The notes beneath the pieces were generated by a model. It saw nothing but the letters and a program-made list of their open reading frames with translations. It was not told where the DNA came from and did not search any database. A stretch of 64,000 nucleotides of DNA from Bifidobacterium parmae. GTDB taxonomy: Bacteria > Actinomycetota > Actinomycetes > Actinomycetales > Bifidobacteriaceae. The first letter of the stretch is position 1, and the number at the start of each line of letters is the position of its first letter. Where the stretch lies: positions 1 to 64,000 of the forward strand of contig NZ_NMWT01000013.1 in assembly GCF_002860365.1 (NCBI RefSeq), given 5' to 3'. Position numbers and translations under genes: made by a program. Below are positions 1 to 8,385 of this stretch, one piece after another.

Positions 1-646
1 CCCCGGTGGCCCCAGCGGCACCCCCGGCGGTCCCGCCGCCATCGCCGCCGACGCCACTCGTGTCGATGGTCACGCCCGCGACGGCGCCACCCACGGCGGT
101 GCCCATGCCGGCGCGGTTCGGCGGAATCGCGGGGTTCATCGGATCCGCGACGCCGTTCGCCGGCACGCCGCCGTTCGCGGGAGGCGCCATGCCGCCGGCG
201 CCGGGCACGCCGGCACCGCCCGCGACATTCACGCCACCGGCGCCACCGCCGTTCGCCGGCGCATCCGCCCCGGGCTGGCCGCGGTTGAGTTTGCTGATCC
301 GCGCGATGCCCTGGCTCAGGTCCGGGCCGACGGCCGACGCGTCGATGACGGGCGAACTGCGGTCGGCGCCGTCCTTCTGCCAACGTTCGACGCGCAGCGT
401 ACCGGAGACGATCGCCGGATCGCCTTTGCTGAGCGACCCGAGGATGTTCTTCGCGAGCGACCGGTAGGCGCACACGCCCACCCACGAGGTGCCTCGGTCG
501 CGCCATTGCCCGGCGTTCTGGTCGTAGAACCGCGGCGTGACGCCGAGTCGGAACGAGCATGCGGGGACTCCCGCGCCCGTGGTGAAGGGGACGGGGTCCG
601 CCCCGAGATTGCCGGTGACGGTCACCAGCGCTTGTTGGATGCCCAT
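1..646 (-). CDS. ssb: Single-stranded DNA-binding protein paralogue (3' end outside window)
   Basis: The start at 646 has a GGAAAGGA ribosome binding site just upstream, and the frame stays open to base 1, so the C-terminus is missing. The first ~110 residues read as an SSB OB fold: VTVTGNLGADP near the N-terminus, then FRLGVTPRFYD, a Trp-rich strand (QWRDRGTSWVGV) and LSKGDPAIVSGTLRVERW. After that the protein is a long Gly/Ala/Pro-rich disordered tail, usual for actinobacterial SSBs. It should bind ssDNA in replication or repair. The divergence of the core from a canonical SSB (for example VTPRFYDQNAGQW) suggests the second, non-essential SSB paralogue rather than the one coupled to rpsF/rpsR. 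The acidic C-terminal tip cannot be checked. Confidence 0.8.
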   Translation of the reverse strand, partial: MGIQQALVTVTGNLGADPVPFTTGAGVPACSFRLGVTPRFYDQNAGQWRDRGTSWVGVCAYRSLAKNILGSLSKGDPAIVSGTLRVERWQKDGADRSSPVIDASAVGPDLSQGIARISKLNRGQPGADAPANGGGAGGVNVAGGAGVPGAGGMAPPANGGVPANGVADPMNPAIPPNRAGMGTAVGGAVAGVTIDTSGVGGDGGGTAGGAAGATG

Positions 647-874
647 GTGAGGTCCTTTCCGGCCGGCTTCCTCGCCGGCGCCGTTGCTGTCCGCGGGCGT
701 GCGCCCGCAATGGTCGTGTGATGGCTGTTCGGTTATGGACCGGGGAAACGATCCGACCGGGATTCGCCGTCCCGATCACGCCGATTCCCTCGGCTCCTCC
801 AGCGTGCGTCATCGCGCGCCTGCGCCGCCATCGCGAACGGGTGATGTGGAAAGAGCCCCCGTCTCCGGGCGTGT

Positions 875-910
875 TGTGGATGACGTGTGGATGGAAGCGG
901 GTTATCCACC
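875..910. promoter_or_regulatory. Cluster of DnaA-box-like sites upstream of ssb
   Basis: Within 36 bp lie TGTGGATGA (875-883), TGTGGATGG (886-894) and TTATCCACC (902-910), each one base from a consensus DnaA box. The rest of the gene-free stretch 647-990 holds nothing else I can name. The sites sit between the ssb start and the stop of the LacI gene at 991. The motif is visible; binding by DnaA is inference. Confidence 0.35.
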
Positions 911-990
911 GTCATGCCAAGGACGTTGACGATCCCATGCGCCGCCGTTCACGCCACGCGCGGCCCCCAGCACACCCCACGCGCCGCCCC

Positions 991-2073
991 TCACGCGCTC
1001 TGCCGCTCGTACATCCTTCCGCTGCCCTCCAGCGGCGTGCGCCGTCCCAGCTCGGTGGATTCGCGCACGACCATCGGGCATTCGACGCTGAACACGCCGT
1101 GATGCGGGTGCCCGTTGATCGCGTCGAGCAGGTATTTCGCGGCCATCTTGCCGATCATCGCGATGTTGTTGTCGAACGTGGTGAGCGTCGGATGCACGTT
1201 CGCGGCGAACACGAACCAGTTGTCGTGTCCGATGACGGCCACGTCGCGCGGCACGTCCTTGCCGATGGCGGTGAGCCCGCGCACCGCGCCGCGCGCTATC
1301 TCGTCGCTCAGGCAGTAGACCGCGTCCAGGTACGGGTGTCGTTCGACGAGCAGCCGCGCCGCGCGTTCGCCCCATTCCTCGCCCCACGTGTCGAACAGCA
1401 CGTCGACGGGTTGGAAGTCGTAGAGCGTGAACGTGCGTTGCGCGCCTTTCGCGCGGTCGCGCGCCGCTTGGAAATCCTCGGATCCGGCGATGATCGCGAT
1501 GTAGCGCCGTCCGATGCTCAGCAGGTATTCGATGGCCTGCGCGCCGGCGCCCACGTTGTCGCAGATGATGCTGCAGTCATGCGGGTCGGTCGACGGATCG
1601 TATGTGTAGACGACGGGCAGTCCCATCGTGGTGCGCGCGTCGAGCGGGCGGCGCGGGTTGGTCGTGTCGCCGACGACGATCAGCCCGTCGACGCCGTAGG
1701 CGGCGAGCCTGTCGATGTGGCTGCGTTCCAGCGACGGCTGTCCGTGCGAGCTCATGAGCAGGGCCGCGTGGTTGGAGGCGCCGAGCGTGGTCTCCGCGCC
1801 GGTGAGCAGCGGCAGCGAGAATCGTCCGTTGTAGTCGGAGGTGATGAGGCCGACGAGTCCGGATCGGTCGCGTCTGCCGCGGCGCGTCCCGGCTTTCGCC
1901 CGGTCGGTGGGGCTCATGTAGCCGAGCCGCGCGGCCGCCGCGGCCACGGCGCGTTGCGTCGACGCGGAGATGCGGTCGGTGTGCCGCAGCGCCTTCGACG
2001 CGGCGGACACCGACACGTTCGCCTCCCGCGCCACGTCGGCGAGCGTCACCTTGCGCCGGTCGTTCCCTCTCAT
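991..2073 (-). CDS. LacI-family transcriptional regulator
   Basis: 360 aa. An N-terminal LacI helix-turn-helix (VTLADVAREANVSVSAASKALR, residues ~8-30, with hinge to ~60) is followed by a periplasmic-binding-protein-like effector domain (VGLITSDYN, DGLIVVGD, DVAVIGHDN). It starts at 2073 inside the stop of the upstream LacI gene (ATGA overlap), so the two are translated together. The effector domains of the two share YxYxPSTDxxDCSxxCDN and TWxExWG, so they are tandem paralogues. It is the last gene after GH127, the GPH symporter and the first LacI on the same strand, which points to control of that sugar-use cluster. The effector is unknown, probably an arabino- or galacto-oligosaccharide product. 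Confidence 0.9.
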   Translation of the reverse strand: MRGNDRRKVTLADVAREANVSVSAASKALRHTDRISASTQRAVAAAAARLGYMSPTDRAKAGTRRGRRDRSGLVGLITSDYNGRFSLPLLTGAETTLGASNHAALLMSSHGQPSLERSHIDRLAAYGVDGLIVVGDTTNPRRPLDARTTMGLPVVYTYDPSTDPHDCSIICDNVGAGAQAIEYLLSIGRRYIAIIAGSEDFQAARDRAKGAQRTFTLYDFQPVDVLFDTWGEEWGERAARLLVERHPYLDAVYCLSDEIARGAVRGLTAIGKDVPRDVAVIGHDNWFVFAANVHPTLTTFDNNIAMIGKMAAKYLLDAINGHPHHGVFSVECPMVVRESTELGRRTPLEGSGRMYERQSA

Positions 2074-3104
2074 TCGATGACGGCGTCCTCGAGCAGGCGC
2101 GTGGAGCCGCGGCGCACGAGGCGGCACGGCACGTAGTCGACGCCGTGGCGCTCCTTGCCGTCGACGGCGTCGAGTAGGTAGCGCGCCGCGCACCTGCCGA
2201 CCGCCTCGCCGCTGTTGTCGATGCTGGTGATCGTCGGCACGGTGGATTGGGTGACGATCGGACGGTTGTCGTGCCCGATGACGGCCACGTCGTCGGGCAC
2301 GCGGATGCCGCGACGTTCGAGCTCCTCGATGGCGCCGCGGGCGAGCGGATCGTTCTGGCAGATGACCGCGTCGAACGTCACGTGTTCGTCGTCGATGAGA
2401 CGGCGCACGGATTCGCGTCCCCACGGCTCCTCCCACGTGCCGTACCGGACTTCGCCGGCCGGTTCCATGCCGAATTCGGCGAGCGCCTCCAACGTGCCTT
2501 TGAGACGGTCGCCGGAGGCGATGAAGCGTTTGTCGCCGGCGATCACGGCGATGTGGCGGCGGCCGCAGTCGATGAGATGGTTGACGGCGATGCGTCCCGC
2601 TTCGAGGTTGTCGCAGGTGACGGAGCAGTCGGTCACGTCGGTGGACGGTCCGTACGCGTAGACGATGGGGATGCCCCAGTCGCGTCCGAGCGTGGGATGC
2701 GGGTTGGTTTCGTTGTGGATGACGATGAGTCCGTCGACGTTCATCGAGATGAGCTGTTCGACGTGTCCGGGTTCCTGCGCGGCGTCGGATTGCGCGTTGG
2801 CGAGCAGCACGCTGATGCCGCGTGAGCTCATCTCCTGTTCGATGCCGACGAGCACCGGGCCGGTGCAGTGCGAGGTGAGGTCGTAGGTGAGCACGCCGAC
2901 GCTGCTGGTGCGGCCGCCGGCGAGCGACTGCGCCTGCTTGTTCGGCGAGTATTCGAGCCGTTGCGCCGCTTCGAACACGCGTTTGCGGGTGGCTTCGCTG
3001 ATGCGCGGCTTGTTGTGCAACGCCTTGGAGGCGGTGGAGATCGATACGCCTGCCGCTGCGGCCACGTCCTCCAGACGTGCCGCGGTGCGTGCGTCCTTGC
3101 CCAT
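2070..3104 (-). CDS. LacI-family transcriptional regulator (tandem paralogue)
   Basis: 344 aa with a LacI helix-turn-helix (ARLEDVAAAAGVSISTASKALH) and a sugar-binding core (VGVLTYDLTSHCTGPVLVGIE, DGLIVIHNETNPH, DVAVIGHDNRP). The start at 3104 is preceded by AAAGGA, 9 nt away. The stop overlaps the start of the second LacI gene by 4 bp. Cysteine-containing effector-pocket segments (DCSVTCDN) match its neighbour and not the other two LacI proteins of the window, so this pair arose by local duplication. Located 177 bp behind the GPH symporter; likely regulates the GH127/symporter genes and possibly itself. Confidence 0.9.
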   Translation of the reverse strand: MGKDARTAARLEDVAAAAGVSISTASKALHNKPRISEATRKRVFEAAQRLEYSPNKQAQSLAGGRTSSVGVLTYDLTSHCTGPVLVGIEQEMSSRGISVLLANAQSDAAQEPGHVEQLISMNVDGLIVIHNETNPHPTLGRDWGIPIVYAYGPSTDVTDCSVTCDNLEAGRIAVNHLIDCGRRHIAVIAGDKRFIASGDRLKGTLEALAEFGMEPAGEVRYGTWEEPWGRESVRRLIDDEHVTFDAVICQNDPLARGAIEELERRGIRVPDDVAVIGHDNRPIVTQSTVPTITSIDNSGEAVGRCAARYLLDAVDGKERHGVDYVPCRLVRRGSTRLLEDAVIE

Positions 3105-3194
3105 GGGTGGCGTCCTTTCTGCGGTGGTCGACGGCGGCGGCCCGGTGATGGTCGCGCGGCTCGTCGTGCATCCATCGTAGCCGATGGATAACGG

Positions 3195-3244
3195 GCCGTG
3201 CCCCGGTGCGTGGATCCGCGGGAATCCGCACGCCGGGGCACGGC
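3195..3244. terminator. Long hairpin between GPH symporter and LacI pair
   Basis: The arm GCCGTGCCCCGG (from 3195) pairs with CCGGGGCACGGC (to 3244), and partial pairing continues inward. It lies just after the symporter stop on the minus strand. There is no clear U-run, so it could be a weak terminator or an mRNA-stabilising end. Confidence 0.5.
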
Positions 3245-3281
3245 CGGAAGGAAGGAGATGGGAAGTAGGGGGCGGACCGGA

Positions 3282-4703
3282 TCAGGCGTTGGCCTGCTCG
3301 GCCTTCAGCTGGGCCTCGTGGCGCTCGGCCAGCTCGGCCTTGATCTGCGGCTCCATCTTCTCGAACTTGCGGTAGAAGAGCATGATCACGGCGACGATGA
3401 TGTAGACGATCACCGGCAGCCAGATGAAGCAGAAGCTGATCGCGTCGAGCGCGGACTGCGGCTGGGTCTTCAGGCTGGCGTCGAAGCCGGCGGCGCCCAT
3501 GATCTCGAGCGGGAGGAAGGCGCCGAAGCCGGAGCCGACCTGGATGCAGAAGGCGGAGCCGACGGCGGTCAGGAAGCCGGCCGCGTGGATGCCGGTCTTC
3601 CACTCGCCGTAGTCGACGGTGTCGGCGAGCATGCCGAACGGCATGCCGCAGGCGATGGCGGCGCCGAAGACGCCGATGGTCCAGAAGATGACGGCGAGGG
3701 CGACGGAGTCGCCGGCGAGCGGCATCAGGGCCTGGCCGATCATGCCGGTGACGAGGCCGATGATCATGGTCAGGGTCTTGCTCTTGGTCTTGTTCGCGAT
3801 GATCGGCATGGCGATGGTCGCGAGGATGCCGAGCACCTGGACGCCGTTGAACAGGGAGGTCAGGTTGCGGTTGTCGAGGATGTACTGCGCGTAATAGGTG
3901 GACACGCCGTTACGGGTGGACTGGGCGACCCAGTAGATGACGAAGGCGACGACGAGGATGATCCACGGCCAGTTGCCCTTGGCGGCCTTGAGGGAGTCCT
4001 TCATCGGGATCGGCTTGTTGAGTTCCGGATGGTAGTTGCGCTCGTTGAGGTTCTTGAAGGAGAACAGGAGCAGCGCGATGGCGATGAGACCCCAGATCGC
4101 GGTGACGATCATGAAGCCGGTCTTGTCGCCGCCGCCCACGAGGGTGCCGAAGAAGCCGACCAGCGGGATGGTGAAGGAGGAGGTGATGAAGGAGCCGATG
4201 GAGCCGCCGCACATGCGGAAGCTGTTGGCGTTCATGCGCTCCTCGGGATCGGAGGTGAGGTTCGGCAGGATGGCGGTGATCGGGGTCTGGATGCCGGTGT
4301 ACACGGCGCCGGCGGCCAGAATGTAGGTGATCAGCGCGTACCAGAACTTCGGGGCGCCGTCCGGCACGGACGGGGCGGTGAAGGCGATCCACACGGTGAC
4401 GGCGAACGGGATGCACAGCCACAGGAACCACGGGCGGGACTGGCCCCACTTGGTGTTGGTGTGGTCGACGATGGAGCCCCACACGACGGCGGAGATGGCG
4501 TCGGCGAAGCGGGCGACCAGGAGGATCGTGCCCGCGCCGAGCGCGCCGGCGGCCGGGATGTGGAACACGTTGGTGTAGAAGTACATGATGTACGAGGAAA
4601 TCGTCACGTACAGCAGGTTGCCTGCCATATCGGTGAAGGAGTAGGCGATCTTCTCCTTGACCGACAGCTTCACTGCGGAAGCGTCCTGAGTTGCAGCACT
4701 CAT
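3282..4703 (-). CDS. GPH-family sugar:cation symporter
   Basis: 473 aa inner-membrane transporter with about 12 hydrophobic segments. The N-terminal region (KEKIAYSFTDMAGNLLY, RFADAISAVVWGSIVDHT, KWGQSRPWFLWLCIPFA) is the signature of the glycoside-pentoside-hexuronide:cation symporter family (MelB/XynP type). I chose the start at 4703 because AAGGA stands 6-10 nt upstream; an extension to 4742 lacks a site. It follows the GH127 gene by about 105 bp on the same strand, so it probably imports the oligosaccharide that this enzyme cleaves. The charged C-terminus (KFEKMEPQIKAELAERHEAQ) is cytoplasmic. The substrate is inferred from context only. Confidence 0.9.
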   Translation of the reverse strand: MSAATQDASAVKLSVKEKIAYSFTDMAGNLLYVTISSYIMYFYTNVFHIPAAGALGAGTILLVARFADAISAVVWGSIVDHTNTKWGQSRPWFLWLCIPFAVTVWIAFTAPSVPDGAPKFWYALITYILAAGAVYTGIQTPITAILPNLTSDPEERMNANSFRMCGGSIGSFITSSFTIPLVGFFGTLVGGGDKTGFMIVTAIWGLIAIALLLFSFKNLNERNYHPELNKPIPMKDSLKAAKGNWPWIILVVAFVIYWVAQSTRNGVSTYYAQYILDNRNLTSLFNGVQVLGILATIAMPIIANKTKSKTLTMIIGLVTGMIGQALMPLAGDSVALAVIFWTIGVFGAAIACGMPFGMLADTVDYGEWKTGIHAAGFLTAVGSAFCIQVGSGFGAFLPLEIMGAAGFDASLKTQPQSALDAISFCFIWLPVIVYIIVAVIMLFYRKFEKMEPQIKAELAERHEAQLKAEQANA

Positions 4704-4746
4704 TGCTTTTCCTTCTTCGTTGATTGTTTGGAAAAATCTCATTGCC

Positions 4747-4798
4747 GGGCTCCCCCGTGGGGAGCCCGCGTTTTCTCTCGGCCCCCTCGTCAGGGGGC
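4747..4798 (-). terminator. Two stem-loops between GH127 and the symporter gene
   Basis: Reading the minus strand, a GCCCCCT/AGGGGGC hairpin (4781-4798) is followed by GGGCTCCCC/GGGGAGCCC (4747-4767) and, ten bases later, ATTTTTCC. A partial terminator or processing site between the two genes would lower symporter mRNA relative to the hydrolase. Confidence 0.5.
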
Positions 4799-4808
4799 TG
4801 GGGCGGGA

Positions 4809-6806
4809 TCAGAAGTCCGAGTCGAACCAGACCTGCATCTGGCCGACCTGGCGGTTCGCCCACGCGTAGTACGGGATGAGCTTCAGGTCGTAGGACTTCT
4901 CCCCGACCGGATGCTCCTCGACGTCCGCGTAGAGCGGGAACTCCATGTCGTCGTGCGTGCGCTTGGTGGCGGGCACGGTGATGACCTCCACGCCGTCCAG
5001 CTCGCCGAAGTGGTATTCGGCCTTCGCCTTGGCGGCGTCGTGGCTGCCGATGTGGTAGTTCCACAGCGGTGCCGAGTTGTCGGCCTCCTCCGCGCAGTAG
5101 ACGATCGGACCGCGCATGACGGCGATCTTGCCGATGTCGTGGCGCACGACGGTCTTGGAGCGCATGAACTTGACGGCCATGTCGAGGTCGAGCGTGATCG
5201 TCGTGGTGCCCGGGGTCACCTCGACGGTCACGAAGCCGTCTTCGACGGGCAGACGGCGGGCATCCTCGCCGTTGACGGTCATCTCGTGCTTGTACGCGGA
5301 CCAGGACGGGATGCGCACGAGGAACCTGACCGGGTCGACGCCTTCCGGCACGTCCACGGTGAACTCGATGTGGCCGTCCCACGGGAAGTTGGACTTCTGG
5401 GAGACCTTCACGCCGTCGAAGAACTCGGCGTCGTTCGCGATGAACTGGTGGGCGACGATCTCGCGCTTGTCCTCGTGCACCGTGTACAGGTAGCGGTCCA
5501 CGGAGGCGATGAGGCGGGCGATGTTGGCCGGGCAGCAGGCGCAGCCGAACCATTCGGCGCGGTGCATGAGCACGTGGTAGCGGTCCGGGTTGTGGTCGGT
5601 GGCGGTCGGGTCGGCCTCGAGCGCGTTCACGTAGTAGAAATGCTTGCCGTCGAGCGCGATGCCGGCGATGGAGCCGTTGAACAGCTCCTTTTCGAGCACG
5701 TCGGCGTATTCGCCCTTCGTCTCGATCTCGAGCATCTGCCTGGCGAGGAAGCTCATGGCCACGGAGGCGCAGGTCTCGCCGTACATGGTGTCGTTCGGCA
5801 GGTCGTAGTCGTAGGTGTAGGCCTCGCCGACGTGGGTGGAGCCGACGCCGCCGGTGATGTACATGCGGCGGGTGACGATGTTCTTCCACAGGCGCTTGGC
5901 GGTCTCCTCCAGCTCCTTGTCGCCGGTCAGGCGCGCCACGTGGGCGACGCCGGTGAGCATGTAGCCGACGCGCACGGCGTGGCCTTCGGCTGTCTTCTGC
6001 TGGCGGATCGGGCGGGCGGTCTGCGTGTACTCGTGCGTCCAGCCGCGCATCTGCGGGAAGATGTCGGTGGAGCCGTCGCCGATCTTCTCGTTCTGCTTGT
6101 CGTAGAAGCTCGGATCCTTGCCGCGCACGTCGATGAAGAACTGCGCGAGCTTGAGGTACTTCTCCTCCTTGGTGACCTCGTAGAGGCGGGCGAGCGCGAG
6201 CTCGATCTCCGGGTGGCCGTCGGCGCCGGGGATCTTGCCGTCCTCCTCGCCGAAGTTGGCGTCGAGGCAGGCGGCCATCTTCTCGGCGACTTCCAGCGCC
6301 TGCCGGTTGCCGGTGACTTCGTAGTACGCGACGGCGGCCTCGATGTAGTGGCCCATCACGTACATCTCGTGGGACTGCTGGATCTGGGTGAAGCGCTCGC
6401 GGTTCGCGAAGGCGCCGGACTTGATGATGTACGGGGTGTCGAGGTAGCCGTCCTCGCGCTGGGCGCGGGCGATGAGGTCGACGAGCTTGTCGCACAGCTC
6501 CTTGAGCTGCTCGTCCGGCTCGTAGGAGAGCGAGTAGGCGGCCTCCTCAAGCCACTTGTAGACGTCGGAGTCCTGGAAGACGAAGCCCTTGAACTCGCCT
6601 TCCTCCTCGCCGGCGGCGATGCGCAGGTTGCGCACGGCGCGGCTGTAGTGGTAGTCGATGTCCTGCTGGGCGCCCGACGGGTCGCGCGGGATGTCGATCT
6701 TCTGCTCGTCGTTGATGACCGCCCACTGGTAGGGGATCACCTCCTTGGCGACGTTCTCGCGGTATCGCTTCCAGAATGGCGACGTCACCGTGACTTTCTG
6801 GCTCAT
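4809..6806 (-). CDS. hypBA1: GH127 beta-L-arabinofuranosidase
   Basis: 665 aa cytosolic exo-enzyme expected to release L-arabinose from beta-1,2-linked arabinofuranose disaccharide or oligosaccharides of plant hydroxyproline-rich glycoproteins. Much of the chain matches B. longum HypBA1 as I remember it (SPFWKR, VIPYQWAVIND, GFVFQDSDVYKWLEEAAY, QQSHEMYVMGHYIEAAVAYY). The metal/catalytic set is present: HVGE with Glu328 (acid/base Glu322 in HypBA1), YGETC with Glu344 and Cys346, and CACCPANIARL with Cys424 and Cys425 (nucleophile Cys417 and ligand Cys418 there). No signal peptide. The start at 6806 has GGAAAGGA at good spacing; the 33-codon upstream extension is Arg-rich and unlikely. It is the first gene of a minus-strand set with the GPH symporter and two LacI genes. 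Confidence 0.95.
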   Translation of the reverse strand: MSQKVTVTSPFWKRYRENVAKEVIPYQWAVINDEQKIDIPRDPSGAQQDIDYHYSRAVRNLRIAAGEEEGEFKGFVFQDSDVYKWLEEAAYSLSYEPDEQLKELCDKLVDLIARAQREDGYLDTPYIIKSGAFANRERFTQIQQSHEMYVMGHYIEAAVAYYEVTGNRQALEVAEKMAACLDANFGEEDGKIPGADGHPEIELALARLYEVTKEEKYLKLAQFFIDVRGKDPSFYDKQNEKIGDGSTDIFPQMRGWTHEYTQTARPIRQQKTAEGHAVRVGYMLTGVAHVARLTGDKELEETAKRLWKNIVTRRMYITGGVGSTHVGEAYTYDYDLPNDTMYGETCASVAMSFLARQMLEIETKGEYADVLEKELFNGSIAGIALDGKHFYYVNALEADPTATDHNPDRYHVLMHRAEWFGCACCPANIARLIASVDRYLYTVHEDKREIVAHQFIANDAEFFDGVKVSQKSNFPWDGHIEFTVDVPEGVDPVRFLVRIPSWSAYKHEMTVNGEDARRLPVEDGFVTVEVTPGTTTITLDLDMAVKFMRSKTVVRHDIGKIAVMRGPIVYCAEEADNSAPLWNYHIGSHDAAKAKAEYHFGELDGVEVITVPATKRTHDDMEFPLYADVEEHPVGEKSYDLKLIPYYAWANRQVGQMQVWFDSDF

Positions 6807-6981
6807 GCCTCGTCCTTTCCGCATGTGATGGACCCGGTCGCCCGTGCCCGTCGAATGTCGATGTCGTGAAGTTCTTGGCCGTCGTGCTCGCTCCGTCGTC
6901 ATTGCGCCGGCGGCGTCGCTCGCGGGAGGGACATGCCGCTGCGCAATCGATTTCGTGTTCCTCCGAACGGCTTCGCTATGC

Positions 6982-7065
6982 AGTGTACGGAGTAGCGAAA
7001 AACTTTTTCTCCGGTTTTCGCGGTTGCGAAATTTTTCGCTGCGATGCGCGGCGCGACACCGGTGT
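6982..7065 (-). promoter_or_regulatory. Candidate promoter and operator cluster of the GH127 operon
   Basis: On the minus strand a -10-like TACACT lies at 6987-6982. Upstream are GCGAAA half-sites in both orientations: GAAAAACTTTTTC (6997-7009), TTTCGC-GGTT-GCGAAA (7016-7031) and GCGAAATTTTTCGC (7026-7039). A perfect palindrome ACACCGGTGT (7056-7065) resembles the core of the TTTATACCGGTRTAAA operators at 11780 and 15776. The stretch 6807-7138 has no other gene. Confidence 0.45.
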
Positions 7066-7138
7066 AAGCGGTCACCGATTGCGCGGAATCATGCGCGACA
7101 CGCCCCGTCGCGGGTCGACGTCGTACGAAAAGAAGAAC

Positions 7139-8203
7139 CTACGCGCGTGGCGCGGCGGCGGAGTCGCGGACGACGAGTTCGCCGGGCAGTTCGACGAAAC
7201 GCGGCGGCAGGTCGGGCGCCCCGACGCGTTCGATGAGCAGCGCGGCGGCGCGGCGGCCGGCGGCGGCGAAGTCCTGACGGCAGGTGGTGATCGCCGGCGA
7301 CCATACGTCGGCGAGCGGATGGTCGTCGAAGCCGACGACGCTCACATCCTCCGGCACGCGCACGCCTTCGTCCTCAAGTCCGCGGATGACGCCCATCGCG
7401 ATCTCGTCGTTGCCGGCGAACACGGCGGTCGTGCGGCGCGCGTCACCGCCGTGTTCGCCGCCGCGCGCGGCGTCGTCGTGCGCGAGTTTCCGCCCGATGG
7501 CGCGGGCGTCCTTCGGATCCCACGTGCAATGCAGCACGTCGGGGATCGGCCGTCCGGCGGCGCGCAGCGCGTCCTCCCAGCCGGCGGTGCGGCTGTAGCC
7601 GCCTCCGCCGCCGGGGATCGTCACGTGCGCGACGGTCGTATGCCCGAGTCCCAGCAGGTATGCGGTGAGCTCGCGGCCGGCGCGGTTCTCGCACAGGTCG
7701 ATCTGGTCGAGCCGCGCGACGCCCTCCACGCGGTCGCCGGCGATCGCGACCTTCGCGACCGCGTCCGGCAGCATGCCGAGCGCCTCGTGCGCGGCCGCGT
7801 CGTAGTTGAGCACGACCACGCCGCCCGGATTGAAGTCCATGACCATGTCGACCGACGCGCGCAGCGCCTCCGTCGAACCGCCGTTCAGTTTGGCGATGGT
7901 GACCGGATAGCCGTGGGCGCGGGCCTCGTCCTCGACGCCCTGGATCGTCATCGCGGAACCGTACAGCGTGGTGTTGCTCGACAGCACGGCGATCGACTTC
8001 ATCGCCGAGGTGACGAGTCCGCGCGCGACGCGGCTGGGACGGTAGCCGAGCAAGGCGATGGCGTGGGCGATGCGCGCGCGGGCGTCGTCGCTGATCTTCG
8101 GCGAATCGTTGAGATAGCGCGACACGGTCGACACCGACACTTCGGCGAGCGCGGCGACGTCCTTGATGACGGGCGCGCGTTTTCCCTGCTTACGTTCCAT
8201 CAT
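7139..8203 (-). CDS. LacI-family transcriptional regulator
   Basis: 354 aa. The LacI helix-turn-helix (VIKDVAALAEVSVSTVSRYLND) and hinge are followed by a periplasmic-binding-like domain (IAVLSSNTTLYGSAMTIQGVE, GVVVLNYD, TAVFAGNDEIAMGVIRGL, VSVVGFDDHP). It is transcribed divergently from the GH36 gene at 8386 with 180 bp between them holding two palindromic operators, so it is the likely repressor of that alpha-galactosidase and of itself. A TATACT hexamer at 8214-8209 puts the transcript start next to the tandem ATGs at 8203 and 8200; either could be used on a leaderless mRNA. Paralogous to the LacI at 10685-11716 (shared TTLYG and GVxxxDYD-type segments). Confidence 0.9.
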   Translation of the reverse strand: MMERKQGKRAPVIKDVAALAEVSVSTVSRYLNDSPKISDDARARIAHAIALLGYRPSRVARGLVTSAMKSIAVLSSNTTLYGSAMTIQGVEDEARAHGYPVTIAKLNGGSTEALRASVDMVMDFNPGGVVVLNYDAAAHEALGMLPDAVAKVAIAGDRVEGVARLDQIDLCENRAGRELTAYLLGLGHTTVAHVTIPGGGGGYSRTAGWEDALRAAGRPIPDVLHCTWDPKDARAIGRKLAHDDAARGGEHGGDARRTTAVFAGNDEIAMGVIRGLEDEGVRVPEDVSVVGFDDHPLADVWSPAITTCRQDFAAAGRRAAALLIERVGAPDLPPRFVELPGELVVRDSAAAPRA

Positions 8204-8208
8204 CCGCC

Positions 8209-8214
8209 AGTATA
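8209..8214 (-). promoter_or_regulatory. Leaderless -10 element of the LacI gene
   Basis: TATACT on the minus strand, 5 nt from ATG 8203 and 8 nt from ATG 8200; no ribosome binding site is present. Confidence 0.5.
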
Positions 8215-8240
8215 CGACCGTCCTTCGCTCACATCACATA

Positions 8241-8310
8241 TGGTACCGATACCATCCCTACAAAATCGCCATATCAAAACACCTGTTTCGATTTTGTGGT
8301 ATCGATTCCA
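8241..8310. promoter_or_regulatory. Two LacI-type operators in the divergent LacI/GH36 promoter region
   Basis: TGGTACCGATACCA (8241-8254) and TGGTATCGATTCCA (8297-8310) are near-palindromes with the central CG typical of LacI-family operators and a common consensus TGGTAYCGATWCCA. Centre-to-centre distance is 56 bp, which would allow looping or double occupancy. Confidence 0.65.
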
Positions 8311-8385
8311 CGCGCTATGATGAGTGCCGTCACACGTCATCGACGATCCATCCCTGACAACGATCCACGACAACGAGGTACCACC

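Noticed and set aside
3198-6869. A 1223-codon open frame on the plus strand
   Set aside because: It is antisense to the GPH and GH127 genes; composition is Gly/Asp/Val/Arg-rich without any domain, an effect of high GC third positions of the real genes.
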